Assembly (NCBI GenBank): GCA_027055635.1
Contig: JALUMZ010000294.1
Span: forward strand, 1-6,287
Direction of reading: 5' to 3'
Length of the DNA: 6,287 nt
Source: Campylobacteraceae bacterium
GTDB lineage: Bacteria; Campylobacterota; Campylobacteria; Campylobacterales; Sulfurospirillaceae
The notes beneath the pieces are model-generated. The model did not search any database and was not told the origin of the DNA. It saw only the letters and a program-made list of their open reading frames with translations. The position numbers and the translations under genes are program-made. This document shows, in pieces, positions 1-6,128 of this stretch; the first letter of the stretch is position 1; each line of letters opens with the position of its first letter.

Positions 1-464
1 GCTTCAAGCAGAGCATTTGCACTTGAGGTGCAGGCTGTATTTATGGTCATACTAAATTCACTTAAACCATACTTTAGAGCCAAATCTTTTGCATAAGAGT
101 CGATACTTCTCTTTTGTGAATTGTATGGCTCTTTTTTATACTCATAAGCACAACTGTTTATAGAGTCCACTAAATACCAATCTATCAGTGAAGTACCAAC
201 GATAAGGGCGGTAGAGTCTAGTTTTTGCTTATCTAGTTTTGCAAGTAGCTTTATAAGCATACTCTCTAGTGCTTTTTGTATATCATTTCTGTTTTGCTTG
301 ATTTTACTTTTTAGAAGATAGTATGGAATTTCACTCTTTTGCTCCCCTATCTTGATACTCTTTGAAGAGATAGAGACTTTTGACTCCTCTATCATTTCTA
401 CACTCTGTTTTAAATCCCCAAGTGAACACATAGTATCGTAAGCGAGGATATTTACACTAGCCAT
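1..464 (-). CDS. Beta-ketoacyl synthase, N-terminal part (aryl-polyene/FabB-F-like), cut by the window edge
   Basis: This condensing enzyme joins an acyl chain to an ACP-bound extender unit. The first 154 codons are present and the reading frame runs off the left edge. Near residues 88-92 is VGTSL, matching the conserved VGTS-type strand of FabB/FabF-like enzymes. Residues 142-154 read NTACTSSANALLE, the nucleophile-elbow motif, with Cys145 as the expected catalytic cysteine. The catalytic histidines would lie beyond the edge. The cysteine comes earlier than in FabF (around 163) and the N-terminal region is divergent, as in ketosynthases of aryl-polyene clusters; that subfamily placement is from memory of the family. 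The start at 464 is preceded by GAGAAAG and overlaps the ACP gene by 8 nt. An in-frame ATG at 473 (adding MRK) is also possible, but has no Shine-Dalgarno and follows an in-frame TAA closely. The overlap implies coupled translation with the ACP, its likely substrate carrier. The KS fold is near certain; the pathway is not. Confidence 0.88.
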   Translation of the reverse strand, partial: MASVNILAYDTMCSLGDLKQSVEMIEESKVSISSKSIKIGEQKSEIPYYLLKSKIKQNRNDIQKALESMLIKLLAKLDKQKLDSTALIVGTSLIDWYLVDSINSCAYEYKKEPYNSQKRSIDSYAKDLALKYGLSEFSMTINTACTSSANALLE

Positions 465-726
465 CTTTCTCATTTTTTACAAATTGTGCGAGTTTTTCTA
501 TCGTAGTAACCACTCTTCTAAAATCTTTAGAGTCTCCGAGTCTGACACCATACATCTTTTGCAATCCCATAGAGATAGCCAAAGCATCAAGTGAATCTAG
601 CTCCAATCCGCTACTTGGCGAAAACAGTTCTATATCATCATCTATATCTTCAGGTCTGAAATCATCCTTTTCACACTCTTGAATAATCATCTCTTTTATA
701 TCATATTTAATCTTCTCGATGTCCAT
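457..726 (-). CDS. Acyl carrier protein (phosphopantetheine-binding), aryl-polyene-type
   Basis: This is an 89-residue acidic carrier protein that would hold growing acyl chains on a 4'-phosphopantetheine arm in the cytoplasm. The attachment motif LELDSLDAL spans residues 41-49 with Ser45 as the modified serine. It is followed by an amphipathic helix containing GLQKMYGVRL (54-63). The DDDIELF segment upstream and the C-terminal TIEKLAQFV helix fit the four-helix ACP fold. It is not a typical AcpP, which has DSLDTVELVM. The residues after the serine (DALAISMGLQKMYG) and the stretch DFRRVVTTIEKLAQFV recall carriers of aryl-polyene and related type II PKS/FAS clusters, judged by memory without a search. 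The start at 726 has AAGG eight bases upstream. It begins a second operon with its own promoter, and its stop overlaps the downstream ketosynthase start by 8 nt, so the two are probably co-translated partners. Confidence 0.93.
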   Translation of the reverse strand: MDIEKIKYDIKEMIIQECEKDDFRPEDIDDDIELFSPSSGLELDSLDALAISMGLQKMYGVRLGDSKDFRRVVTTIEKLAQFVKNEKDG

Positions 727-734
727 CTATACTG

Positions 735-738
735 CCTT
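735..738 (-). promoter_or_regulatory. Ribosome binding site of the ACP gene, inside a potential helix
   Basis: AAGG on the minus strand lies 8 nt before the ATG at 726, which is good Shine-Dalgarno spacing and supports that start. All four bases belong to ATAAGG (740-735), which is complementary to CCTTAT (773-768) in the same leader, so the site could be masked by RNA folding. Confidence 0.7.
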
Positions 739-781
739 ATTGAGCGACCTTTTTGGGTACCCTAGCGATAAGGTAAAGGTC
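735..781 (-). promoter_or_regulatory. Structured 5' leader with two interleaved complementary arms (possible pseudoknot)
   Basis: Reading along the minus strand, the leader of the ACP gene contains arm A1 GACCTTT (781-775), arm B1 CCTTAT (773-768), arm A2 AAAGGTC (752-746) and arm B2 ATAAGG (740-735). A1 pairs perfectly with A2 (7 bp) and B1 with B2 (6 bp). The order A1-B1-A2-B2 is the topology of an H-type pseudoknot; if the helices do not coexist they are alternatives. With A1-A2 formed, ACC (774-772) can also pair with GGT (761-759). B2 contains the Shine-Dalgarno sequence. The layout resembles a translational riboswitch or protein-binding leader, but I do not recognise it as any known class (it does not match what I remember of preQ1, SAM-II, fluoride or c-di-GMP consensus sequences). 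No T-run follows, so it is not an intrinsic terminator. The complementarity is seen directly; the regulatory function is inference. Confidence 0.45.
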
Positions 782-788
782 TATTTAG

Positions 789-824
789 AGAGATTATTAT
801 ATCTAAAATTTTACATATTTAAGT
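789..824 (-). promoter_or_regulatory. Sigma70-type promoter for the ACP-ketosynthase operon
   Basis: The minus strand reads TTTTAGATATAAT, with a perfect -10 box TATAAT at 801-796 and the T-rich, AG-containing upstream part typical of Campylobacterota sigma70 promoters, which usually lack a conserved -35. The best -35-spaced hexamer, 17 nt upstream, is ACTTAA (824-819), a poor match to TTGACA. The -10 box lies 10-15 nt past the gspF stop codon and the -35 region falls within the end of gspF. The transcription start would be near 789, giving a leader of about 60 nt. AGAT and ATCT flank the -10 box as a small imperfect palindrome (791-804), too weak to call an operator. Confidence 0.7.
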
Positions 825-2031
825 TAATCGAGAAGATAGGAAGCAGCATGGCTGTTACGATTACACCTATGATAGCTCCTACTATCAAGATGAGTATAGG
901 CTCTAACAAAGAGAGCATTTTGTTTATCTTATCGCTATTTTCTTCTGTGTAGAGTTCAGATAGATTTTCAAGTATCTCTCTCATTTGACTTGTCTCTTCG
1001 CCTAGCGATATGGCTTGTATGAAAGATTTATCTATCTTGTAGTTCTGTTTTGAGAGTGCATTTGATAGTTTTTTTCCTTTGACTAACTCATCAGAGGCAT
1101 TTAGAAAGAGTTTTGAGATAACCCTGTTTTTTATTGTATTTGAAGACAGTTTGACAGCTTGTACAAATGTTACTCCGGAGTTCAAAAGAACAGATACTAT
1201 ATAGGAAAATTTTGCCAATTCAGAAGTTTGGATTATCTTGCCAAAAAGCGGTAATTTTAAGAGGATAGTATCTATAAAGTATGTAAATTTTGAGATATTT
1301 TTATACATGTAAGAAAATAGAAACAAAAATAGAAACAAAAATACCAATATATCTACCCAGTTTCTATCTATAAAATCTCCCAAAGTTATCACAAACTTTG
1401 TGATTTTTGGTAACTCTTGCCCAAGTTGGTCAAACATACTTGTAATTTTTGGCACCACAACACTAAGCATAAAGCCCACCATAAAAAATGAAACTATCAC
1501 TATAAAGAGTGGATAAGCAAGAGCACTTGAGATTTTACTCTTTATCATCTCTTGGTTTTTTATAAATATAGAGAGCTCTTTTAAGACTAAATCAAGCGTA
1601 CCGGACTCTTCTGCTACTTTTACGGATTGTTTATAGAAACTAGGAAGGATAAAGATATTTTGAGCCTCTAGGGCACTATAAAAGCTCTTTCCCTCATCTA
1701 GTGATGTCTCAACCGAGCTGAAAAATTTAAAAAATTTCTTGTTGTCTAAGTGTTGTTGTTTCTCTAATTTGATGGCATAAACTATGGATGATACGCCAGA
1801 TTTTAGATAGATGCTGAGGTTTCTGCTGATAGTTGAGAGTTTTTTGGGTGGAAACTCTTTTGCAAAAAGACTCTTTTTTTTGATTTTAAAGAGTGGTTTA
1901 TCTATCGCTAAAGAGCTGTATATAACACCTTTTGCTCTTAGCCTTATCTTTGCCTCTTCAATGTCGTTTGCTTCAAAAACACCTTTTGCTCTCTTACCAT
2001 CTTTATCCAAACCTTTGTATTTGAAAAACAT
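811..2031 (-). CDS. gspF: Type II secretion system inner-membrane platform protein GspF
   Basis: This polytopic inner-membrane protein forms the T2SS assembly platform, contacting the ATPase GspE and the GspL/M complex so that ATP hydrolysis drives pseudopilus growth. It is 406 residues, the normal family length. The N-terminal cytoplasmic part (MFFKYKGLDKDGKRAKG) matches the usual GspF/PilC opening. Two T2SSF repeats follow, at roughly 66-187 and 268-390, with the corresponding acidic motifs AEESGTLDLVL (140-150) and GEETSQMREIL (344-354). Membrane segments are visible at about 170-194, 226-243 and 375-402. The start is preceded by AAGAG and overlaps the gspE stop by one base (TGATG), a classic coupling arrangement. 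It is the last gene of the secretion run here; no gspG follows. Residues 231-239 are a bare FLFLFLFLF string encoded by a short tandem DNA repeat. PilC of type IV pili is the main alternative, but GspC and GspD next door favour T2SS. Confidence 0.95.
   Translation of the reverse strand: MFFKYKGLDKDGKRAKGVFEANDIEEAKIRLRAKGVIYSSLAIDKPLFKIKKKSLFAKEFPPKKLSTISRNLSIYLKSGVSSIVYAIKLEKQQHLDNKKFFKFFSSVETSLDEGKSFYSALEAQNIFILPSFYKQSVKVAEESGTLDLVLKELSIFIKNQEMIKSKISSALAYPLFIVIVSFFMVGFMLSVVVPKITSMFDQLGQELPKITKFVITLGDFIDRNWVDILVFLFLFLFLFSYMYKNISKFTYFIDTILLKLPLFGKIIQTSELAKFSYIVSVLLNSGVTFVQAVKLSSNTIKNRVISKLFLNASDELVKGKKLSNALSKQNYKIDKSFIQAISLGEETSQMREILENLSELYTEENSDKINKMLSLLEPILILIVGAIIGVIVTAMLLPIFSINLNM
1317..1340. 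repeat. Two perfect tandem copies of a 12-bp unit within gspF
   Basis: The plus-strand unit ATAGAAACAAAA occurs at 1317-1328 and again directly at 1329-1340. Its length is a multiple of three, so the frame is kept, and it produces the alternating Phe-Leu run in the second membrane segment of GspF. It looks like a small in-frame duplication or slippage product. Confidence 0.8.
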
Positions 2032-3554
2032 CAGTCTCTTATACCTACTCTTAGTGCCTCTTGTAGGCTGGTTGTTCCATTTTCTACCAAAGTAGCGATT
2101 TTTTGAGATAAAAGGGTGAGTCCTTTTTGTGACATTGCCTCTCTTATCTCAAAATCATTCATGCCCTCTTTAAGCATATTTTTGATCTCATCATTCATCA
2201 AAAAGAGCTCACCTACGGCACTTCTTCCTTTATAGCCTGTGAAACTACACTTGCTACAACCTTTTGAACTATATATTTTTGCCTCTTTTTTTATGCCAAA
2301 CTCTATCTTGAACTCATCATTGTTTTTATCTTCAACTTTACAATGTGGACAGAGATTTCTCACTAATCTTTGAGCTAAGACACCAAGCAGACTAGAGCTG
2401 ATAAGAAACTCCTCTATACCCATATCTATAAGCCTTGTCAGAGCTGCTGTTGTATTGTTTGTATGTAGTGTCGAGAGTAAAAGATGTCCTGTGAGGGCTG
2501 ATTGTATCGCTATTTTTGCAGTCTCTGTATCTCTTATCTCTCCAACCATAACAACATCTGGGTCTTGCCTGAGTATTGACCTTAGTCCGGATGAAAAAGT
2601 GAGTCCCGTTTTTGCATTTACCTGTATTTGATTTATATGATTTGCTTTGTACTCAACCGGATCTTCTATGGTGATTATATTTTTTTCAGGAGTTGATATA
2701 GTGCTTAGAAATGAGTGTAGTGTGGTGGATTTTCCACTCCCTGTCGGACCGGTCACTAAAATCATACCATAAGAGTGTGAAAGCAGAGATCTAAACTCTT
2801 TGGTTAACTCTTCATCAAAGCCTAACCCTTCGAGTGAGGGTATGTTTGATGAGTCCATCAAAATCCTCATAACAACTCTCTCACCATAGTATGTCGGCAG
2901 AACTGAGACTCTGATGTCGAGATTTTTACCGGCAATTTTTACAACGGTCCTGCCGTCTTGCGGAACTCTTTTTTCGGCAATATCAAGATTTGAGATAACT
3001 TTTATACGGTTTATGATAAGGTTGATGATGTGCTTATCTAAGTCTATATGTTTTATCAAAGCCCCATCTATCCTAAATCTTACCACTCCTCTGTTTTCAT
3101 GAGTCTCTATATGTATATCCGATGCTCTCTTTTTTATGGCTTGGTAGTAGAGTGAATTTACAAACTTTATGATAGGTGCTGACTCTTCGCTTGTAAGTAT
3201 GTCTGAGCTGGTTTTTAGAAATTGAGATAGTGATATATCATCCTCTAAAAACTCCTCTTTTTCATCTTCGCTAAATGAACCGCTAAGCTCCTTATCACTC
3301 TTTTGTTCTAGGTATCTATCATGAAGTCTTGCATAAGAGGTGTCATCCAAAAAACATACTTCAGGTTCGATTGAGAGTTTTGAGAGATAGTTTAAGCCGT
3401 CTGCCATGTACTCTTTATCTAAAACCGCATAAGCTTTGCCATCTATCGATGTCAAAAGTAGATGGTTTTTTACCAAAAGATTTATATCGACACTGCCGTC
3501 AAATGAGGGTGATAGATCTAAATCTTCGAGTGTTTTTATATTTGCAATTTTCAT
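2031..3554 (-). CDS. gspE: Type II secretion ATPase GspE
   Basis: This cytoplasmic ATPase of the GspE/PilB family powers pseudopilus assembly, docking on the membrane through GspL and GspF. It is 507 residues. Residues 1 to about 110 are a divergent N-terminal domain, where GspE contacts GspL, followed by an acidic linker near 96-106. The N2 region includes ASDIHIE (144-150) and arginines around 159-161. The ATPase core has a Walker A motif GPTGSGKST (269-277), an Asp box IITIEDPVEY (293-302), Walker B DVVMVGEIRD (333-342) and a His box TGHLLLSTLHTNN (355-367). A zinc-binding tetracysteine is complete: CPHC (402-405) and CSKC (433-436). This supports GspE/PilB over PilT. All catalytic features are intact. 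Its ATG overlaps the gspD stop in ATGA, and there is no good Shine-Dalgarno, so translation probably depends on coupling to gspD. A PilB-type pilus ATPase is the alternative, but the C-D-E-F context argues for T2SS. Confidence 0.96.
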   Translation of the reverse strand: MKIANIKTLEDLDLSPSFDGSVDINLLVKNHLLLTSIDGKAYAVLDKEYMADGLNYLSKLSIEPEVCFLDDTSYARLHDRYLEQKSDKELSGSFSEDEKEEFLEDDISLSQFLKTSSDILTSEESAPIIKFVNSLYYQAIKKRASDIHIETHENRGVVRFRIDGALIKHIDLDKHIINLIINRIKVISNLDIAEKRVPQDGRTVVKIAGKNLDIRVSVLPTYYGERVVMRILMDSSNIPSLEGLGFDEELTKEFRSLLSHSYGMILVTGPTGSGKSTTLHSFLSTISTPEKNIITIEDPVEYKANHINQIQVNAKTGLTFSSGLRSILRQDPDVVMVGEIRDTETAKIAIQSALTGHLLLSTLHTNNTTAALTRLIDMGIEEFLISSSLLGVLAQRLVRNLCPHCKVEDKNNDEFKIEFGIKKEAKIYSSKGCSKCSFTGYKGRSAVGELFLMNDEIKNMLKEGMNDFEIREAMSQKGLTLLSQKIATLVENGTTSLQEALRVGIRD

Positions 3555-5341
3555 TTTTTTACTATATCTTTTACAAATTTTTTCTCTATAGTATTTAACT
3601 TTGCCAAAGCCTCTCTCAGTGAGGAGAGTTGTCCACTTTTATTTACTATATAGGGTGTCAAGACTATAAGAAGGTTTATCTTGTCTCCACTATCCTCAGT
3701 ATGTCTAAAAGCCTGACCGAGTAGTGGAATATCTCCCAAAAGCGGAACTTTTGTGATGGTTTTTCCGATTTTATCTTTAATCAATCCTCCTATTATAATA
3801 CTCTCACCATTTTTTACTATAGATGTGGTATCTACATCCCTTTTTGTGGTTATAGGTAACCCCGGTTTGCTTCCGGGCAATACATCTTCCATAGTAACAT
3901 TTACATGTAGCAAGACTTTATTGTCGCTTGAAATCCTAGGCTTTACTTTAAGAGTCAAGCCTATATCTTGTCTTGTATAGGTATTTTTTGTGACATCAGT
4001 TGTGTTTGCACTGACACTTCCTTGCGTGATGATAGACTCTGTTTTTCCTACATATATGGAGGATTCTTTGTTATTTACGCAAAGCAAAGAGGGTTGAGAG
4101 AGGATGTTCGCAGCTCCATTGATACTAAGCAGAGATATACTAGCTCCAAGAGCCAATCCTTTTGTGATAGAGGGTACATCGATTCCTAAATCCTTAAGAC
4201 TAAAAGGTATGGCAGGAGAGCCAAGCTGGGCACTAAATGAGTATAATCCCGAAGAGTTGGCAACTCCTCCTAAGACACCATACGTTGCACCTATTTTCTT
4301 TGACTTTGAATTGCTTATCTCTACTATTTTAGCACTTACATAGACTTGTTGCCTAGGGGTGTCTAGTGCATCTATAAGCTTCTGTATATCTTTAAACTCT
4401 TCATTTGAAGCATAAATTACGAGTCTGTTTGTCTCTTCATCAGCAGTAAATGTGGGTTTTGTCGTATCGACTCTGACTTTTACCTTTGCCTTTTTATCTT
4501 TGGGTTTGTTTGCTATTATCTCACCTAAAGTCTGGGCTATTGTTTTGGCTTCTGCATTTTTTAAACTCACGATGTGAAGATACCTCTGGGACACATCATC
4601 TTTTTTATCCAACTCTTTTACTTGGGAGACTATATCTTTTATCATCTTTTTACTAGAGATTATTATGAGAGTATTTGTACCCTCGTTTGCAAAAAAATCA
4701 ACCTTTTGACTTGGCATTTTTTGGTTGTATATACTATTTGTTATACTTTTTATCTTGGGTAGAATTGATGTTACTTTTGAATTTTCAAGAGTATAGAATT
4801 TGATCTCTTTTTTCTTTTGAGAATCCAACTCTTTTATGAGCTCTTTGATGCTTCTTAGGTTTTGAAGATAGTCTGTTATGATTAGGCTGTTTGCCTCTTT
4901 TGAGACGGCAATTTTTCCATATCTACTTAGTAAAAAACGGATTTGCGGGAGTATCTGTATGGCTGAGAGATTGTGAATACCCAATATATAAGTCTGGATT
5001 TGGTTTAGTGTCCCGCCTGACTTTAGAGGTGGGGACTCTCTTATGGCGTCACTGCTTCTTACCACTTGAAAATAACCGTTGTGAGTATCAACTAGTGTAT
5101 ATCCTTTGTTTTTTAGGATACTTATAAGTAGATCATAAATTTGGTTTTTTTTGATGGGTTTTACAGATATAAAATTTACTTTACCGGGAATATTGTAGTT
5201 TAGAAGTATATTTTTATCGCTTATCTTAGAGACCATCTTTACAAAATCATTTATCTGTAAATCTTTAAAATTTATCTCAACACTGCTGTTTTTTGCAAAT
5301 AGCAAACTTGCAAATATAAGTATCACACTAATCAATCTCAT
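3551..5341 (-). CDS. gspD: Type II secretion outer-membrane secretin GspD
   Basis: GspD oligomerises into the outer-membrane channel through which folded T2SS substrates leave the cell. It is 596 residues, somewhat shorter than the roughly 650 of enterobacterial or Vibrio GspD. A Sec signal peptide is clear (MRLISVILIFASLLFA, cleavage probably after residue 16), with no lipobox. Periplasmic ring domains follow: N0 about 20-98, N1 115-175, N2 179-246 and N3 252-329. The secretin core spans 330-565 and includes ILSQPSLL (413-420), RQDIGLTLKVKPR (457-469), ESIIIGGLI (513-521) and the signature VPLLGDIPLLGQAFR (532-546). The tail after 566 is a short charged helix, so the S-domain that binds a pilotin is reduced or absent; no pilotin gene is visible. 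The start has AAGGA 8 nt upstream and lies 14 nt inside gspC. N0 suggests contact with the GspC HR domain encoded just upstream. A pilus secretin (PilQ) is less likely because four N-domains and GspC are present. Confidence 0.96.
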   Translation of the reverse strand: MRLISVILIFASLLFAKNSSVEINFKDLQINDFVKMVSKISDKNILLNYNIPGKVNFISVKPIKKNQIYDLLISILKNKGYTLVDTHNGYFQVVRSSDAIRESPPLKSGGTLNQIQTYILGIHNLSAIQILPQIRFLLSRYGKIAVSKEANSLIITDYLQNLRSIKELIKELDSQKKKEIKFYTLENSKVTSILPKIKSITNSIYNQKMPSQKVDFFANEGTNTLIIISSKKMIKDIVSQVKELDKKDDVSQRYLHIVSLKNAEAKTIAQTLGEIIANKPKDKKAKVKVRVDTTKPTFTADEETNRLVIYASNEEFKDIQKLIDALDTPRQQVYVSAKIVEISNSKSKKIGATYGVLGGVANSSGLYSFSAQLGSPAIPFSLKDLGIDVPSITKGLALGASISLLSINGAANILSQPSLLCVNNKESSIYVGKTESIITQGSVSANTTDVTKNTYTRQDIGLTLKVKPRISSDNKVLLHVNVTMEDVLPGSKPGLPITTKRDVDTTSIVKNGESIIIGGLIKDKIGKTITKVPLLGDIPLLGQAFRHTEDSGDKINLLIVLTPYIVNKSGQLSSLREALAKLNTIEKKFVKDIVKK

Positions 5342-6128
5342 AAGTTATTTCCTTCATCTCATTATCTCTTTCAAAGCCGACTATTATAGTCGTTGTCTCA
5401 TCTAGTCTATTGTAGTACGGCAACAAATCCATTATACTTGTGAGTGTATGTCCGTCTATGGATTTGATGATATCACCTTTTTTAAAACCCATCGTATCAA
5501 ACAGAGAATTTTTCCTGATAAAGCCTATCTTTACGCCCAAAAACTCTCTGCCTTTTCTAAGTGGTTCTATCCTTATATCTCTTAGGGCTCTTCTAATACT
5601 CTTTTTATATTCTCTAAAACTATCCCTCTTTACATCTACAAATCTACTGTTTGGTGCTATTTTTTTAGTTATATTCCTCTTTTTGCCAAGAGTTTGTCCT
5701 GTTTTTGTCTTTTGGAGTTCTAGTCTTATCTCTTTTTTATTTTTTTCAAATAGTGCATAATCCATCCCGATTTCTTTTAGTTTTGCGTTTTTATAGCTCT
5801 TATTTAAGTCTAAAAAGTGAGTCTTACCCCCCTCTTGAAAAACTATAAATTGGCGAATACTCCCGACATAGCAAGCCTTTAATTGTATATCGCCTAATCT
5901 ATAAGATGGTGCTACTGCTATACTCTTTGGTCTTTTTTGAGATTTTGAGTGTAAAAAAAGAGGGATATTTCGAGTATAATTAAATCCTGTATCATTTGTG
6001 TTTATATCATTTGAATAGCTCTTGTCAAATATCAAAATAACCAATGAATTTAACAATAATGCAGTCAAAATAGGTGCAAAAATCCACCATAAAAACGAGA
6101 TAAGTTTTGATCTAATAACTAAACTCAT
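5328..6128 (-). CDS. gspC: Type II secretion protein GspC (HR and PDZ domains)
   Basis: GspC is a bitopic inner-membrane protein that couples the inner-membrane platform to the secretin and takes part in substrate recognition. It is 266 residues. A single N-terminal membrane segment lies at about 9-33. The HR (homology region) domain, which binds GspD N0, is about residues 70-140 and contains SYRLGDIQLKACYVGS (75-90). A lysine/arginine-rich linker (142-182) leads into a helix and a PDZ domain at about 190-263, with the typical RKNSLFDTMGFKKGDIIKSIDG run (205-226). Having a PDZ rather than a coiled-coil end places it with the GspC type found in most Proteobacteria. The start codon at 6128 has a modest GGGA-containing upstream sequence and overlaps the preceding gene by 17 nt; its own end overlaps gspD by 14 nt. 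Sequence similarity across GspC proteins is low, so the assignment rests on domain order plus position directly before gspD. Confidence 0.9.
   Translation of the reverse strand: MSLVIRSKLISFLWWIFAPILTALLLNSLVILIFDKSYSNDINTNDTGFNYTRNIPLFLHSKSQKRPKSIAVAPSYRLGDIQLKACYVGSIRQFIVFQEGGKTHFLDLNKSYKNAKLKEIGMDYALFEKNKKEIRLELQKTKTGQTLGKKRNITKKIAPNSRFVDVKRDSFREYKKSIRRALRDIRIEPLRKGREFLGVKIGFIRKNSLFDTMGFKKGDIIKSIDGHTLTSIMDLLPYYNRLDETTTIIVGFERDNEMKEITYEID
5350..5354 (-). promoter_or_regulatory. Shine-Dalgarno sequence of gspD inside the gspC coding region
   Basis: AAGGA (within GAAGGAAA) stands 8 nt before the gspD ATG at 5341. It is the strongest ribosome binding site in the secretion run and fixes that start, even though the site lies within the last codons of gspC. 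Confidence 0.75.

Noticed and set aside
735..781. Leader hairpin as a rho-independent terminator for the T2SS operon
   Set aside because: No T-run follows the stem on either strand in the expected place, and the helices lie downstream of a strong -10 box and up against the ACP start codon.
719..952. Plus-strand open frame starting in the gspF-ACP gap, with a superficially protein-like beginning (MSIYTALLSDLFGYPSDK)
   Set aside because: It runs antisense through the gspF 3' end and the leader, has no convincing ribosome binding site, and resembles no family I know. Its intergenic part is better explained by the promoter and leader of the ACP gene.
1811..2095. 94-residue plus-strand open frame opposite the gspF/gspE junction
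   Set aside because: It is antisense to two confidently identified genes, with only low-complexity hydrophobic content and no family resemblance.
3554..3560. Seven-A run (A AAA AAA in the gspD frame) whose -1 shift would fuse GspD to GspE at its ATG
   Set aside because: The phase fits a slippery heptamer exactly, but fusing an exported outer-membrane protein to a cytoplasmic ATPase makes no biological sense. ATGA stop-start coupling explains the junction, and A-runs are common in AT-rich genomes.
5440..5760. 106-residue hydrophobic plus-strand open frame opposite gspC
   Set aside because: It is a shadow of a well-supported gene; hydrophobic antisense frames are expected opposite lysine-rich and AT-rich coding sequence.
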